Shown: piece after piece, positions 34,432 through 45,335 of the stretch | Layout of the letters: each line of letters begins with the position of its first letter | Numbering within the stretch: the first letter of the stretch is position 1 | NCBI GenBank assembly: GCA_023525975.1 | Contig: CM042035.1 | Coordinates: 35,617,001 to 35,681,000, forward strand | DNA from: Smallanthus sonchifolius | Taxonomy: Eukaryota; Streptophyta; Magnoliopsida; Asterales; Asteraceae | DNA: 64,000 bases | Reading direction: 5' to 3' | Translations under genes and position numbers: made by a program | The notes under the pieces: model-generated | Databases searched by the model: none | Told to the model about the DNA's origin: nothing | The model's input: only the letters and a program-made list of their open reading frames with translations

Positions 34432-34868
34432 CTTATACTTTCACTTGAACACTTAGTCGGAGTAAGAAAAACTTTCAACCCAGGAGTTTTCGATCGAAAA
34501 CCTTTTTCGATCGGAAACCTTTTTCGGACAAAACTTTTCGGTCGAAAAGTCAAGATTTCGACGCAGAGGAGATTTCGGACTTCTGAGATTATGGACAACA
34601 CTTTTCGATTGAAAACTAAGTACATTTTCGGTCAAAAAGAGATTTTGACTCCTTCAACAAGACTTTTTTGGTCAATTCCTCCCAAGAACACTTAAATCGA
34701 CCAATAACAATCTGCAACAATACGAATGCAAAATCAAGCCTCCAAACCGATTGTAGACTTCATCTCCATCGCTTTTATCTCTGAAAACACAACAATTGCG
34801 AGAAAAAACACTCTGATTCGAACGAATTTGATGAAAAACCACTTGAATATCAAGAGCTTTAACCAACA
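34432..34868 (-). other. Copia leader with TTTTCGATCGAAAA palindromes
   Basis: Untranslated leader between primer site and gag. It holds TTTTCGATCGAAAA (34487-34500), TTTTCGATCGGAAA, TTTTCGGTCGAAAA and TTTTCGATTGAAAA variants between 34487 and 34635. The same palindrome is in the LTR at 35236-35249. Confidence 0.75.
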
Positions 34869-34880
34869 GCTCTGATACCC
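34869..34880 (-). promoter_or_regulatory. Copia primer binding site
   Basis: Minus sense GGGTATCAGAGC, one change from the initiator-Met site, next to the LTR end at 34883. It follows the words AGCTCTGATACC on the plus strand. Confidence 0.85.
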
Positions 34881-34882
34881 CT

Positions 34883-35326
34883 TGTGATCCTTTCTGATCC
34901 TTAGATATTCAAGCCTCTGATCTTCAAACAGCTTCTGGAAAAGCGAAATTAATCCAGAATACTACTATAACCGAATAGATCGAATCAAACATGAATGATA
35001 ATGAAAACCGCCACAAACATGAAATGCACAATCGAATGCATGATCTTCATTGATGATTAATTGCAATTACAAACTAACTGAACAAAACACAATGCGTTGA
35101 TTTCACTAAAACAGATCTGATCAAAAGTGTACAAATGTGAAATCTCATTACAAAGTTCAAAGACAACATATATAGATATACTAAGAAGATTTCGATCGAA
35201 AACTTTGACCGAAAAGTGTTTCCGGTCGAAAACACTTTTCGATCGAAAAGAGACATTTCAACCAAAAAATTCAGAGTTGTACAATTTAGATTATTAATTG
35301 ATTTCTATGGACTACTAGGTTCCAAC
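34883..35326 (-). repeat. Copia 5' LTR
   Basis: 444 bp, minus sense TGTTGGAACCTAG...GGATCACA. The right end is set at CCAACA (35326) because the typical TGTTGGAAC start fits and the plus-strand ORF resumes just after. A TATATAGATATA motif lies near 35170. The following ATCCT would be the target duplication. Confidence 0.7.
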
Positions 35327-36349
35327 AATCCTACTAAGTTGAATCCATATGTTGTCACTCCAATTCTCACAAGGATGGGTCATGAAGGTCCTTATCCACC
35401 TTTATACAAGAAGCTACTACATCCATACTGGATATATCTTGCATACGTGTGCATGACCAGCTTATCTGGAAGAAAAGGTGGTTTTAATGAGATCAACACT
35501 ACCATCTCTTCAGCAATGGTTGCCCTGACCATGAGCTTAGACAACAACTTCTCCAAGATGGTGTTTGAATAATTTAAAAGCAATCTAAAAGGAGGGAATA
35601 AGGATATATTTCTTATGTATCTTAGATTCTTACAGATCATTCTCAATAGGAATCATACTAATCTGGAACCTACTATTGAAACTTTGGACCAGAAAGCTAT
35701 GGGTCCAATGATCTTCAAGTTCATGAATGTAAACAAGCAGGGAAAAAGGGTATATCAAGGGCTGCGTCCCCTTCAGATATTTGGTAGATTTGTTGCTCTT
35801 GCTGACGAAGAAGTAGAAGAACCGGCTAAACAAGTTGAAGCCGAGATTGCCGAGGAACAACAACTTCCTCCTCAACCACATATAGAATAACAGAATGATC
35901 CAGAACCACAGGATCCTGTTATGCCTGAGTTAGAAGATGCTGAAGTTATATCTTCTTCTGACGACGAGGGTACTCCTGAAAGACCACTAGTACCTATAAA
36001 TCGGTATGTTAGGGAAATGGATAGTAAAAGACACAGAATTGAGAATCCCCCTCTCACTTCCACGTTTAATCAAGATGGCACCGATGCTGATTACTCTCCA
36101 GATCACGACTTAGTTTCCAAACCATGGAGACGAAGAGATCCGAGACATGTTAGAGTACCACCTCCAACACCTACACCCACACCTAAACAAATTCCCAATC
36201 CAACAACTTACACACCATCTCAAGTACCACATTCACCAACACTTACTTCATCTCAACCCCAATCATCATTCCAAGTTATCCCCACTTCTGAAGCCTTTAA
36301 CACGAATCAATTTCTAGTGTCATCTACTGAAGCTTATAGAGTTGAGAAG
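35327..36349 (+). pseudogene. Sire-like copia 3' ORF (env-like position)
   Basis: One reading frame runs 1 kb with only two stops (35570, 35888). It has TRMGHEG, then LAYVCMTSLSGRKGGFNEI, SLDNNFSKMVFE, IFLMYLRFLQIILN and a Pro/acid-rich tail with RRRDPRHVRVPPPTPTP. From memory this matches an ORF that lies after RNase H in some plant copia elements, at the place called env-like; function is unknown. Its start was removed by the copia insertion ending at 35326, and its end by a TGTTGGGAATT insertion at 36350. Confidence 0.55.
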
Positions 36350-36546
36350 TGTTGGGAATTTAGGAGTTTTTTTTATAAAATATTAGGCAACGGAAGCAAG
36401 ACTCCAAAACCATTTAAAAACCTTTTATAAAATGTTCCCACCATGGATCCAATTACAAAGATTTTGAAAACAAGAAAAAACATAAGCGGGTTAAAATGAA
36501 GACCTTGATTTGAATGCTTGTTTCAAGTAGATAAAGAAACCAAAGT
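36350..36546 (+). repeat. Possible start of another LTR
   Basis: TGTTGGGAATTTAGGAG looks like a copia LTR start and interrupts the previous ORF. Only about 200 bp are present before element E begins at 36547. No partner in the window, so this is tentative. Confidence 0.35.
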
Positions 36547-37355
36547 TGTAATGGCCCCAAACCAGGTAGGCCTCACTCGTTGGATTTACTCATTCACAAA
36601 CAGTTCTTAAACTTGACTATCAAATAACGTAGCGGAAAATTTCGTTCGAACATAACGTCAACAGTGTTAAACATGCAGAAGCGTAAACGTTTTCTAAAAC
36701 ATAAACACATCATAATTAAAACATAAAGGGATGCCAGTCATCATGATCAGCCAGGTAACTCTTCATCGCTTACCAAGCATCACTGTCCAACGTCCATACC
36801 TGTCCTTAACCTGAATGTGCATACTAAAAGTCAGCTACACTAGTGAGTTCTATCTTTAACATTAAACTTTTAACTTCAAATATTTTTCCAAAAACATAAC
36901 ATTTAAACTTCATTAATAAAAGCGTACGTAAAGCATGCAAAAGCATAACATAACACATTAGTCAACAAACATATCGAATTTGCGCCTTCTCGTAACCGTT
37001 AATTCCAAACTTCAAGTACGATACCTCATAGGATATACGTACCAAATTTCAAGCAAGGCACCACAAGGATGACACGTACCAAACTTCCAACATGATACTC
37101 CAAGGAGTGGTCGTACCTAACTTCCAGCACGATTACCCCGTAAGGTAAGTCGTACCTACTTCAAGGATCACGGTAATCCCCATGGTGACAGTCATCACCC
37201 CATTTGTTCAACAATTGGTCAGCCACAAAGGCCCCTAAAAGGTAAGGCCCATAACATACATCCCATACCCATAACCTCAATTCCCTAAGGAATAATGGCA
37301 GATTCGTTCGTTTGTGACTTTAATAAACATTCACTTCTTTATATCAAAACTTCAG
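36547..37355 (-). repeat. Element E 3' LTR, outer part
   Basis: 809 bp from TGTAATGGCCCC on the plus strand to D's insertion. The LTR resumes at 58082, so total length is about 1.98 kb. AAAGT (36542-36546) would be E's target duplication. Contains a 37-bp array. Confidence 0.85.
37012..37165. repeat. 37-bp tandem array in E LTR
   Basis: Four units of 37, 37, 37 and 38 bp starting TTCAAG or TTCCA and ending CGTACCAAA / CGTACCTA, plus a partial fifth. Unit centres are inverted repeats with different arms: ATACCT-CAT-AGGATAT, ACTCC-AA-GGAGT and TTACC-CCGTAA-GGTAA; unit two is weaker. Confidence 0.82.
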
Positions 37356-38642
37356 TGTCACACCCCGACCGATGGCGGAATCATCGGGGCGGGACATGTA
37401 GACTGTTCATAGCACATGGTTGACTAAATTGAAATATATTAAAGTTAAATTTCCATTACAAATAATCCAAGTACAAACCAAATTCAAACAAGAAACATAA
37501 AACAACTCATAAAGTTCTTGATTTAAATTGCTAAGTCCAAATCCTATGTTGAACACGTCTTGAATCATTCTCACATATTGGGGCCTGAAACATGAATAAA
37601 ATAAAGTCAACTAAAAAGTTGGTGAGTATAACACAGTTGTATGTAGATAGCATATAGTTGAAAACAAATCCTTTACAAAACATGATAAAATAAGGCATTT
37701 ATGGGGAGCAGCTATTGTGTAACCATGTACAACCAAACCTTGTAACTAGCATGCAAAAACTGTGTTGTCGGTTTCAATCACCGTGCACCATGGGTGGGTT
37801 TTTCAGACTCAAAAGATCTATCATTGAAAACCGTCGGCTTGTATAGTTAATGATTGCACATAATCGCATACAAAGGTTAGCACAACTAGCACTCGGGCAC
37901 AAAGCTCAAATTTTGCACACATGTATGTAAATAGGATTTTTGCACTTGTGTTGTTTGCGTAAATGTAAATGTGTAATGTGTAATGTGTATAGAGTTCATG
38001 TTCCACCCCAAAAGTGTAAAAGAGTAAAAAGGGGTTGTGAATACTCACTTGGTATGGAGATGTAGCTAACAAGAGTATAGATAAAATAAGGGTTCTTGAT
38101 ACGCACGGGTTAACCTAGATAGTAATGTATATTGAATCAAATTGGTGTACAAAGTTTAAGTCTAACATTGAAGGTTGAGTTTGTGTATAAAAATATTAAA
38201 TAAAATATATAAAGTTGTAGTAATCATTTTTGGAACATTTGATTAAAGTTTGGAATCTAAATAATAAAATAGAATTTTTATAAAATTGTTGATTATGAAA
38301 ATAATGTATGTGTTAAATGTAAATTAATAAATAAATAAATGATTATAGTTTATGAAGTAATGTAAATATTGATTGTAATTAAGTATAAATAAATAAATGA
38401 TTTTTTTGTTTAAATATTAAATAAATAATTATTATCTTATTTATTTATAAACTTGTAACTTAATCTTTTAAAACATCATTTAAGTGTAAGATAAATATAA
38501 ATTTAATTTTTATAAAATTTTTTAAATAAACTTTTAAATAAATAATATTTATCTCTTCAAATACAGAAAACATATTTTTATAAAATTTGAGACATTTATT
38601 GATTGAAAAATATAAAATTATAATTCTGTTACAATTTCTGAG

Positions 38643-38930
38643 TCACACACGACCGTGCCTCGGAAGGGCACGATCGTGCTCAAGCCAGGGGCGCGACCGC
38701 GCTAGTCGGGGCACGACCGGGTTGATCAACAAAGGGCACAAATTAGACAAGTCAACAGGCACGACCGTGCCTTGGCCCGGCACGGTCGTGTCTATGATTC
38801 TTAGACACAACAGAGACTAGCCCAAAGGGCATGACTAGGTCTGGACAGGAGGACACGACCGCGCTGCTAATCGGCACGATCGCGTTTCATGAGGCACGAC
38901 CGCGCTAGATGATTAGCGCGACCGTGTCTC
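38643..38930. repeat. GC palindrome cluster, D 3' LTR, after promoter
   Basis: About eleven motifs of type GCACGAYCGTGC. Paired alternatives occur: GCACGACCGTGC versus GCGCGACCGCGC, where both flanking pairs shift A-T to G-C. Mixed forms such as ACACGACCGCGC are present too. A half-conserved unit GCATGACTAGGTC shows decay. Confidence 0.9.
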
Positions 38931-39533
38931 TTCCAATTCAGACACGAATTGAACAATTCTTGTATTTATAGTGTTGGAATTGATATGGCTTTTGATTACT
39001 GAGTCGATTCGAGTCTATTCGTATAAATTAATTGTATGTAACTCGTGTTTAAGAGTGAAATCGATGAAATCCTTTTTATTAAAAATATAAGTTCTGATTC
39101 GGACGATTTCTGTAATGAAAGCCCAGATTGATAGGGGGCTTTTGATGTATGGACCGAAACGAAAGGGAGGGATGATTCAATTACCTCAAACAGAAAGGAA
39201 TCGATAGCGATCGGTAGAAGGGAGTTCCGGCGACGGCGATAACGGCTTCCGGCGACTTCGGCTGCAATTCCGGCTAGGCCAGAGAGTCCAATAATAACAG
39301 GGGAGATTGCTGAATAGAATTTCTTGATTGCTTGAGAGGAAATTGATCGAATTTTAGGATTTGAGTCTTGAGGGAAAAGATCGACGTTTTTTCTTAAGAG
39401 GAAGAGAGTTTTGATAATAATAATTGTAATCAACTGAGTTATTTTCCTTGACAATGAAAATGAAACGTAATCGGGTTTGAATTCGAACGATCGAGCGTTT
39501 TGAAATCACATTTACGTTTTGACAGTTACGCAG

Positions 39534-39658
39534 GCACGACCGTGCCCAAGAGAGGCGCGACCGTGCTTAGGCACCGGGCGCGATCGTTCCAGGACCAGTC
39601 ACGCGATCGTGCCGAGGCACTTGGCTCGACCGTGCCAGGACGAAGCACGAACGTGCTA
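39534..39658. repeat. GC palindrome cluster, D 3' LTR, before promoter
   Basis: Six motifs (GCACGACCGTGCC, GCGCGACCGTGC, GCGCGATCGTTCC, GCGATCGTGCC, GCTCGACCGTGCC, GCACGAACGTGCT) spaced 15-25 bp. Confidence 0.9.
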
Positions 39659-39963
39659 ATTAGGGTTTCTTGATAAGTTTTCAACTTTAGTCCTTGACTT
39701 TTCAGATTTGATTAGTTTGCAATAAATAGTTACTTGTATAGCGTTTAAGGGTATATAATCGAGCAAAACTTGTAAATTTGTATTGAATCATTGCATTTAG
39801 TTTACGGTAAGCAAAGTAATAAGGCAGTGCACGAGTATTGAGTTTGAAATTGTATTACATTGAATTGAAATATGAATACTGAAAATCAGAAATGTTACAG
39901 TCTCCCATGTTGAGAGAATTTCGTCCCGAAATTTAGCTAGAGGAAACAACAGTATCAATAAAC

Positions 39964-40499
39964 AGATGAGGGTACTTGAGCTTCATTAGGTCTTCTCATT
40001 CCCAAGTGAACTCAGGACCACGCTTAGATTCCCAACAAACTTTGATAAAAGGAATGCGACTTTGCTTGAGCTGTTTGACTTCACGATCCGTAATTTCCAC
40101 CGGCTTCTCAACGAAGTGCATCGTTTCATCAATGCGCACGTCGTCAAGCGGTATATGGAGATTTTCAACAGCGAGACACTTCTTCAGATTAGATACATGA
40201 AATGTAGGATGCATGTTTCCAAGAGATGGAGGTAACTCGAGCTTGTAGGCTACTTTCCCAATCCTTTCAAGGATCTTGAATGGACCAACATAACGAGGTG
40301 CTAACTTGCCTTTCTTTCCAAAACGGATCACGCCCTTCCATGGAGACACCTTAAGAAGAACAGGATCACCGACTTGGAATTCCAAGGGTTTTCGACGTTT
40401 GTCGGCATAACTCTTTTGCCGACTCCTCGCTACTCGAATATTGTCACGGATTTGAATAATCTTGTCGGATGTTTCTTGAATTAACTCGGGACCGGTGAT
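39964..40499 (-). pseudogene. Element D integrase C-terminus and chromodomain
   Basis: Tail of D pol, cut from the rest by C. Starts ITGPELIQETSDKIIQ at the insertion, then KSYADKRRKPLEFQVGDPVL, the GPY/F block (LAPRYVGPFKILERIGKVAY) and chromodomain (PVEITDREVKQLKQSRIPFI...RGPEFTWE). A TGA just after TWE replaces an Arg codon compared with C. Purine tract and LTR follow at 39900. Confidence 0.92.
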
Positions 40500-40504
40500 T
40501 TGTG

Positions 40505-43019
40505 TGTAACATTTCTGATTTTCAGTATTCATATTTCAATTCAATGTAATACAATTTCAAACTCAATACTCGTGCACTGCCTTATTACTTTGCTTACCGT
40601 AAACTAAATGCAATGATTCAATACAAATTTACAAGTTTTGCTCGATTATATACCCTTAAACGCTATACAAGTAACTATTTATTGCAAACTAATCAAACCT
40701 GAAAAGTCAAGGACTAAAGTTGAAAACTTATCAAGAAACCCTAATTAGCACGATCGTGCTTCGTCCTGGCAAGGTCACGCCAAGTGCCTCGGCACGATCG
40801 CGCGACTGGTCCTGGAACGATCGCGCCCGGTGCCTAAGCACGGTCGTGCCTCTCTTGGGCACGGTCGTGCCTGCGTAACTGTCAAAACGTAAATGTGATT
40901 TCAAAACGCTCGATCGTTCGAATTCAAACCCGATTACGTTTCATTTTCATTGTCATGGAAAATAACTCAGTTGATTACAATTATTATTATCAAAACTCAC
41001 TTCCTCTCAAGAAAAACAGTCGATCTTTTCCCTCAAGACTCAAATCCTAAAATTCGATCAATTTCCTCTCAAGCAATCAAGAAATTCTATTCAGCAATCT
41101 CCCCTGTTATTATTGGACTCTCTGGCCTAGCCGGAATTGCAGCCGAAGTCGCCGGAAGCCGTTATCGCCGTCGCCGGAACTCCCTTCTACCGATTGCTAT
41201 CGATTCCTTTCTGTTTGAGGTAATTGAATCATCCCTCCCTTTCGTTTCGGTCCATATATCAAAAGCCCCCTATCAATCTGGGCTTTCATTACAGAAATCG
41301 TCCGAATCAGAACTTATATTTTTAATAAAAAGGATTTAATCGATTTCACTCTTAAACACGAGTTACATACAATTAATTTATACGAATAGACTCGAATCGA
41401 CTCAGTAATCAAAAGCCCTATCAATTCCAACACTATAAATACAAGAATTGTTCAATTCGTGTCTGAATTGGAAGAGACACGGTCGCGCTACTCATCTAGC
41501 GCGGCCGTGCCTCATGAAACGCGGTCGTGCCGATTAGCAGCGCGATCGTGTCCTCCTGTCCAGACCTAGTCATGCCTTTTGGGCTAGTCTCTGTTGTGTC
41601 TAAGAATCATAGACCCGACCGTGCCGGGCCAAGGCACGGTCGTGCCTGTTGACTGGTCTAGTTTGTGCCCTCTGTTGATCAACCCGGTCGTGCCCCGACT
41701 AGCGCGGTCGCGCCCCTGGCTTGAGTACGATCGTGCCCTTCCGAGGCACGGTCGTGTGTGACTCAGAAATTGTAACAGAATTATAATTTTATATTTTTCA
41801 ATCAATAAATGTCTCAAATTTTATAAAAATATGTTTTCTGTATTTGAAAAGTTTATTTAAAAAAATTTATAAAAATTAAATTTATATTTATCTTACACTT
41901 AAATGATGTTTTAAAAGATTAAGTTACAAGTTTAAAAATAAATAAGATAATAATTATTAATTTAATATTTAAACATAAAAATCATTTATTTATTTATACT
42001 TAATTACAATCATTATTTACATTACTTCATAAACTATAATCATTTATTTATTTATTAATTTACATTTAACACATACATTATTTTCATAATCAACAATTTT
42101 ATAAAAATTCTATTTTATTATTTAGATTCCAAACTTTAATCAAATGTTCCAAAAATGATTACTACAACTTTATATATTTCATTTAATATTATTATACACA
42201 AACTCAACCTTCATTGTTAGACTTAAACTTTGTGCACCAATTTGATTCAATATACATAGCTATCTAGGTTAACCCGTGCGTATCAAGAACCCTTATTTTA
42301 TCTATACTCTTGTTAGTTACATCTCCATACCAAGTGAGTATTCACAACCCCTTTTTACTCTTTTACACTTTTGGGGTGGAACATGAACTCTATACACATT
42401 ACACATTTACATTTACGCAAACAACACAAGTGCAAAAATCCTATTTACATACATGTGTGCAAAATTTGAGCTTTGTGCCCGAGTGCTAGTTGTGCTAACC
42501 TTTGTATGCGACTATGTGCAATCATTAACTATACAAGCCGACGGTTTTCAATGATAGATCTATTGAGTCTGGCAAACCCACCCACGGTGCGCGGTGATTG
42601 AAACCGACAACACAATTTTTGCATGCTAGTTACAAGGTTTGGTTGTACATGGTTACACAATAGCTGCTCCCCATAAATGCCTTATTTTATCATGTTTTGT
42701 AAAGGATTTGTTTTCAACTATATGCTATCTACATACAACCGTGTTATACTCACCAACTTTTTAGTTGACTTTATTTTATTCATGTTTCAGGCCCCAATAT
42801 GTGAGAATGATTCAAGACGTGTTCAACATAGGATTTGGACTTAGCAATTTAAATCAAGAACTTTATGAGTTGTTTTATGTTTCTTGTTTGAATTTGGTTT
42901 GTACTTGGATTATTTGTAATGGAAATTTAACTTTAATATATTTCAATTTAGTCAACCATGTGCTATGAACAGTCTACATGTCCCGCCCCGATGATTCCGC
43001 CATCGGTCGGGGTGTGACA
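40505..43019 (+). repeat. Element C 5' LTR
   Basis: 2515 bp, about 20 bp shorter than its partner owing to a small deletion near 41847 (missing TAAATATTATTTATTTAATA-like bases). Layout: GC cluster (40745-40875), 129-codon frame (40950-41339), TATA box (41434), second GC cluster (41472-41757), AT-rich part, then the segment shared with J and the terminal hairpin CCCCGATG...CATCGGTCGGGG before TGTGACA. The frame has no domain; most differences among its four copies change amino acids, so I do not call it a gene. Confidence 0.95.
41434..41441 (+). promoter_or_regulatory. TATA box of C 5' LTR
   Basis: TATAAATA, with the same element at 49230-49237 and, on the minus strand, 57140-57147. It lies between the two GC palindrome clusters. 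A second candidate, TATATAC at 40647, is upstream of the LTR frame; which is used is not known. Confidence 0.6.
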
Positions 43020-43022
43020 GAT

Positions 43023-43083
43023 TGCTATCAGAGCCTTGGTTATAGGGAATTAGGTTATTAGACACCTTGACCTAGACTATAAC
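43023..43083 (+). promoter_or_regulatory. C primer site and adjacent stem
   Basis: TGCTATCAGAGCC (43023-43035) has one change from the initiator-Met site. GTTATAG (43039-43045) pairs with CTATAAC (43077-43083); the inner stem is TTAGGT / ACCTAG with one T-G pair. Confidence 0.85.
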
Positions 43084-43440
43084 TTTAGGACACCCACTTA
43101 TGCTATATTTCATGATTTTGTCCTATGTGTTACATGCTATGTGCTACATGCTCACCATGATTAATTATTATTATACTTGATACCTTATTTGTTAGAAATT
43201 CATGACTCATTAGGATCTTCTTGAATAATAATTAAATAAAAAATATCCTTTCCTATATTCTAAAACCTCATAATATTTCTATCTTCTTTTCTATCTTTAT
43301 CCTTTCTAAGCATGTGGAAAATCCTTGAAACAAAAATGTCTAAAATTTTTATTTCTTCGTTAAGGTTTTAAACTTGTTAAATTATTTGAGGACACGTGCA
43401 ATCTGGAAGGGTGACACCTGTATTTTGGGTTTTCTGTCTA

Positions 43441-43491
43441 GGAAAGCATTTCGCATAAATCCCAATCAACCGAGGGACCCGTATGCTTTCC
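43441..43491 (+). ncRNA. C mid-leader hairpin
   Basis: GGAAAGCAT (43441-43449) pairs perfectly with ATGCTTTCC (43483-43491); inside it TCCC pairs with GGGA. It lies 225 bases before the gag ATG. Same in D (55071-55121), diverged but still paired in J. Confidence 0.55.
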
Positions 43492-43715
43492 TGGGAATTC
43501 CCGAGATGAGTGTTTACTTATAGGCTAAAGCATGTCTCCTTGAAAATTATATAAGTTTAATTAACCTTAATGTGCCATGGTATTCAAGTGATTTTGTCAC
43601 TTTTGAGTACAATCCAAACTAAGAATATCTATTTTATTTTGTTATCTCATTCTATTAAATCCTATCAAATCTCATAAGTTCTTACAATTTTTCTTGTCTT
43701 GCAAAAATCTGTAGA

Positions 43716-45314
43716 ATGCCTCTTCGTCGTGCTCCCGCAACTAACGCCAACACCGACATTGCTGCTATTCTTACCCAATTGGTGACACAACTCACCCAAG
43801 CCAATGGTGCCACCAATGGCAACAATGGTGGAAATGGAAGCAATAGTGCTAATAGTGGTGGGAATGGTGGAAATGGTGGTAATAATCCATCTCAATGCAC
43901 ATTCAAGCACTTCAACTCGTGTAATCCCCTAAAGTTCTATGGTACCGAAGGAGCTACTGGACTCCTTCAATGGTTCGAAATCATTGAGAATACCTTTCTC
44001 AATAGTGACTGTCCCGACAACCTCTGTGTTCGTCATGCTACAAGTGTCCTACAAAAACGGGCACTTACATGGTGGAATGGGGAGAAAAGGAATAGGGGTG
44101 TTGATGTAGCTATGGCCTTACCTTGGGATGAGGTAAAAAGGCTTATGACCGAGGAGTTCTGTCCTCGAAATGAAGTGAAAAAGTTAGAAGCTGAATTTTG
44201 GGATCTTGCCCAAGATAGCGGGGAAAGCTTAGCATATACAACTCGGTTCCATGAGTTGAGTCTTCTAGTGCCCCACATGGTCACTCCTTTGTCCCGTTGT
44301 ATCGAGAAGTATATTGGTGGGCTACCAAGACAAATCCAAGATACTGTCTTAGGTAGAAATCCTGCTACTCTGGAGGATGCTATTCGTCTATCCGCTACCT
44401 TAACTAATAACCATGTGAAAGCGGGAACACTTACTAAGAAGGGTACTAAGAAAGTTTCTGAAACCGTAACCCCTCCTACTCACAACAAAGAAGCAACAAC
44501 CGAGCCCTCTCGCAATAATAGAAAGAGGAAGGTTAGAAATTTTGCGGTGGTTACTCCTGTTGTTCCCATCAACCAAGCTGCACCTATGGTTCAAGCACCG
44601 GCTAAAAAGCCATATGTTGGGATCTACCCACTTTGTGCCACCTGTAACTACCATCATCCCCAAAACATCCCATGCCGCCTTTGTACTTATTGTGGGAGAT
44701 ATGGTCATACGGTTAGTGTTTGTAGGACCAAAGCTCTTACGGGCCAAGTCAGCCCTCCAAACCGAACTGTACCTCAAGTGGCTAATCAAGGTGCTCCCGC
44801 CATTGCTAATGGGCGTGCTTGCTATGAGTGTGGTGACCCGAACCATTTTCAGGATCAATGTCCAAGACTTGCAAATGCTAGACAAGGTGGAGCTCGTGGG
44901 CGTGCGTTCAACATAAACGCCAACGAAGCTCAAGCCAACAATGACGTGGTCAATGGTACGTTTCTTGTTAATAGTCAATATGCCTCCATTTTATTCGATA
45001 CCGGAGCCAATAAAAGTTTTGTGTCACTTAATTTTGAACCTTTACTTGCAAAGACTCGGTCCCAATTAGAGAAAACATTTACCGTTGAAGTAGCAAATGG
45101 TGACTCCCTTACAATTGAGTCCATTATCTATGATTGCTCTTTAGAACTTAATGATCACACATTTCCAATCAACCTTGTTCCAATGCCACTAGGAAGCTTT
45201 GATATTATCATAGGTATGGATTGGCTATCAAATCATCATGCCGAAGTCATTTGCTTTGAAAAGTGTATCCAAATTCCGCTACCATCGGGAGAAACCTTAA
45301 GAGTTTTTGGTTAA
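43716..45314 (+). CDS. Element C Gag and protease
   Basis: 532 codons from ATG at 43716. An Asn/Gly-rich stretch (about residues 33-60) precedes the capsid (HFNSCNPLKFYGTEGATGLL, ALTWWNGEKR, EFCPRNEVKKLEAEFWDLAQ). Two CCHC knuckles: CTYCGRYGHTVSVC (about residue 322) and CYECGDPNHFQDQC (about 368). The protease has LFDTGANKSF (about 425) with the DTG active site and IIGMDWL. A TAA at 45312, where D has GAA, ends it early, so Pol is cut off from Gag. The product would form the particle and bind element RNA. Start supported by D, whose ATG lies at the same place (54845). Confidence 0.93.
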   Translation: MPLRRAPATNANTDIAAILTQLVTQLTQANGATNGNNGGNGSNSANSGGNGGNGGNNPSQCTFKHFNSCNPLKFYGTEGATGLLQWFEIIENTFLNSDCPDNLCVRHATSVLQKRALTWWNGEKRNRGVDVAMALPWDEVKRLMTEEFCPRNEVKKLEAEFWDLAQDSGESLAYTTRFHELSLLVPHMVTPLSRCIEKYIGGLPRQIQDTVLGRNPATLEDAIRLSATLTNNHVKAGTLTKKGTKKVSETVTPPTHNKEATTEPSRNNRKRKVRNFAVVTPVVPINQAAPMVQAPAKKPYVGIYPLCATCNYHHPQNIPCRLCTYCGRYGHTVSVCRTKALTGQVSPPNRTVPQVANQGAPAIANGRACYECGDPNHFQDQCPRLANARQGGARGRAFNINANEAQANNDVVNGTFLVNSQYASILFDTGANKSFVSLNFEPLLAKTRSQLEKTFTVEVANGDSLTIESIIYDCSLELNDHTFPINLVPMPLGSFDIIIGMDWLSNHHAEVICFEKCIQIPLPSGETLRVFG

Positions 45315-45335
45315 AAGCCTTGTAAGGGACTTAAG

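Larger units (their letters stand above)
37356..39899 (-). repeat. Element D 3' LTR
   Basis: 2544 bp; plus-strand edges TGTCACACC and AATGTTACA. Related over its whole length to the LTRs at 40505, 48301 and 55541. Holds the 129-codon LTR frame (here extended at 38996-39454) and a minus-sense TATAAATA near 38964. Confidence 0.95.

Noticed and set aside
37407..37610. 67-codon frame repeated in all C/D LTRs (MTLFYSCFRPQYV start)
   Set aside because: Lies in LTR sequence that J also has, without an intact frame there; conserved by DNA copying, no domain.
40950..41339. 129-codon frame present in all four C/D LTRs and related in A LTRs
   Set aside because: No domain, and most differences among copies change amino acids (for example W/R, H/L, K/N, G/C). 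This looks like neutral drift in a frame that happens to stay open; A's frame is related because the LTRs are.
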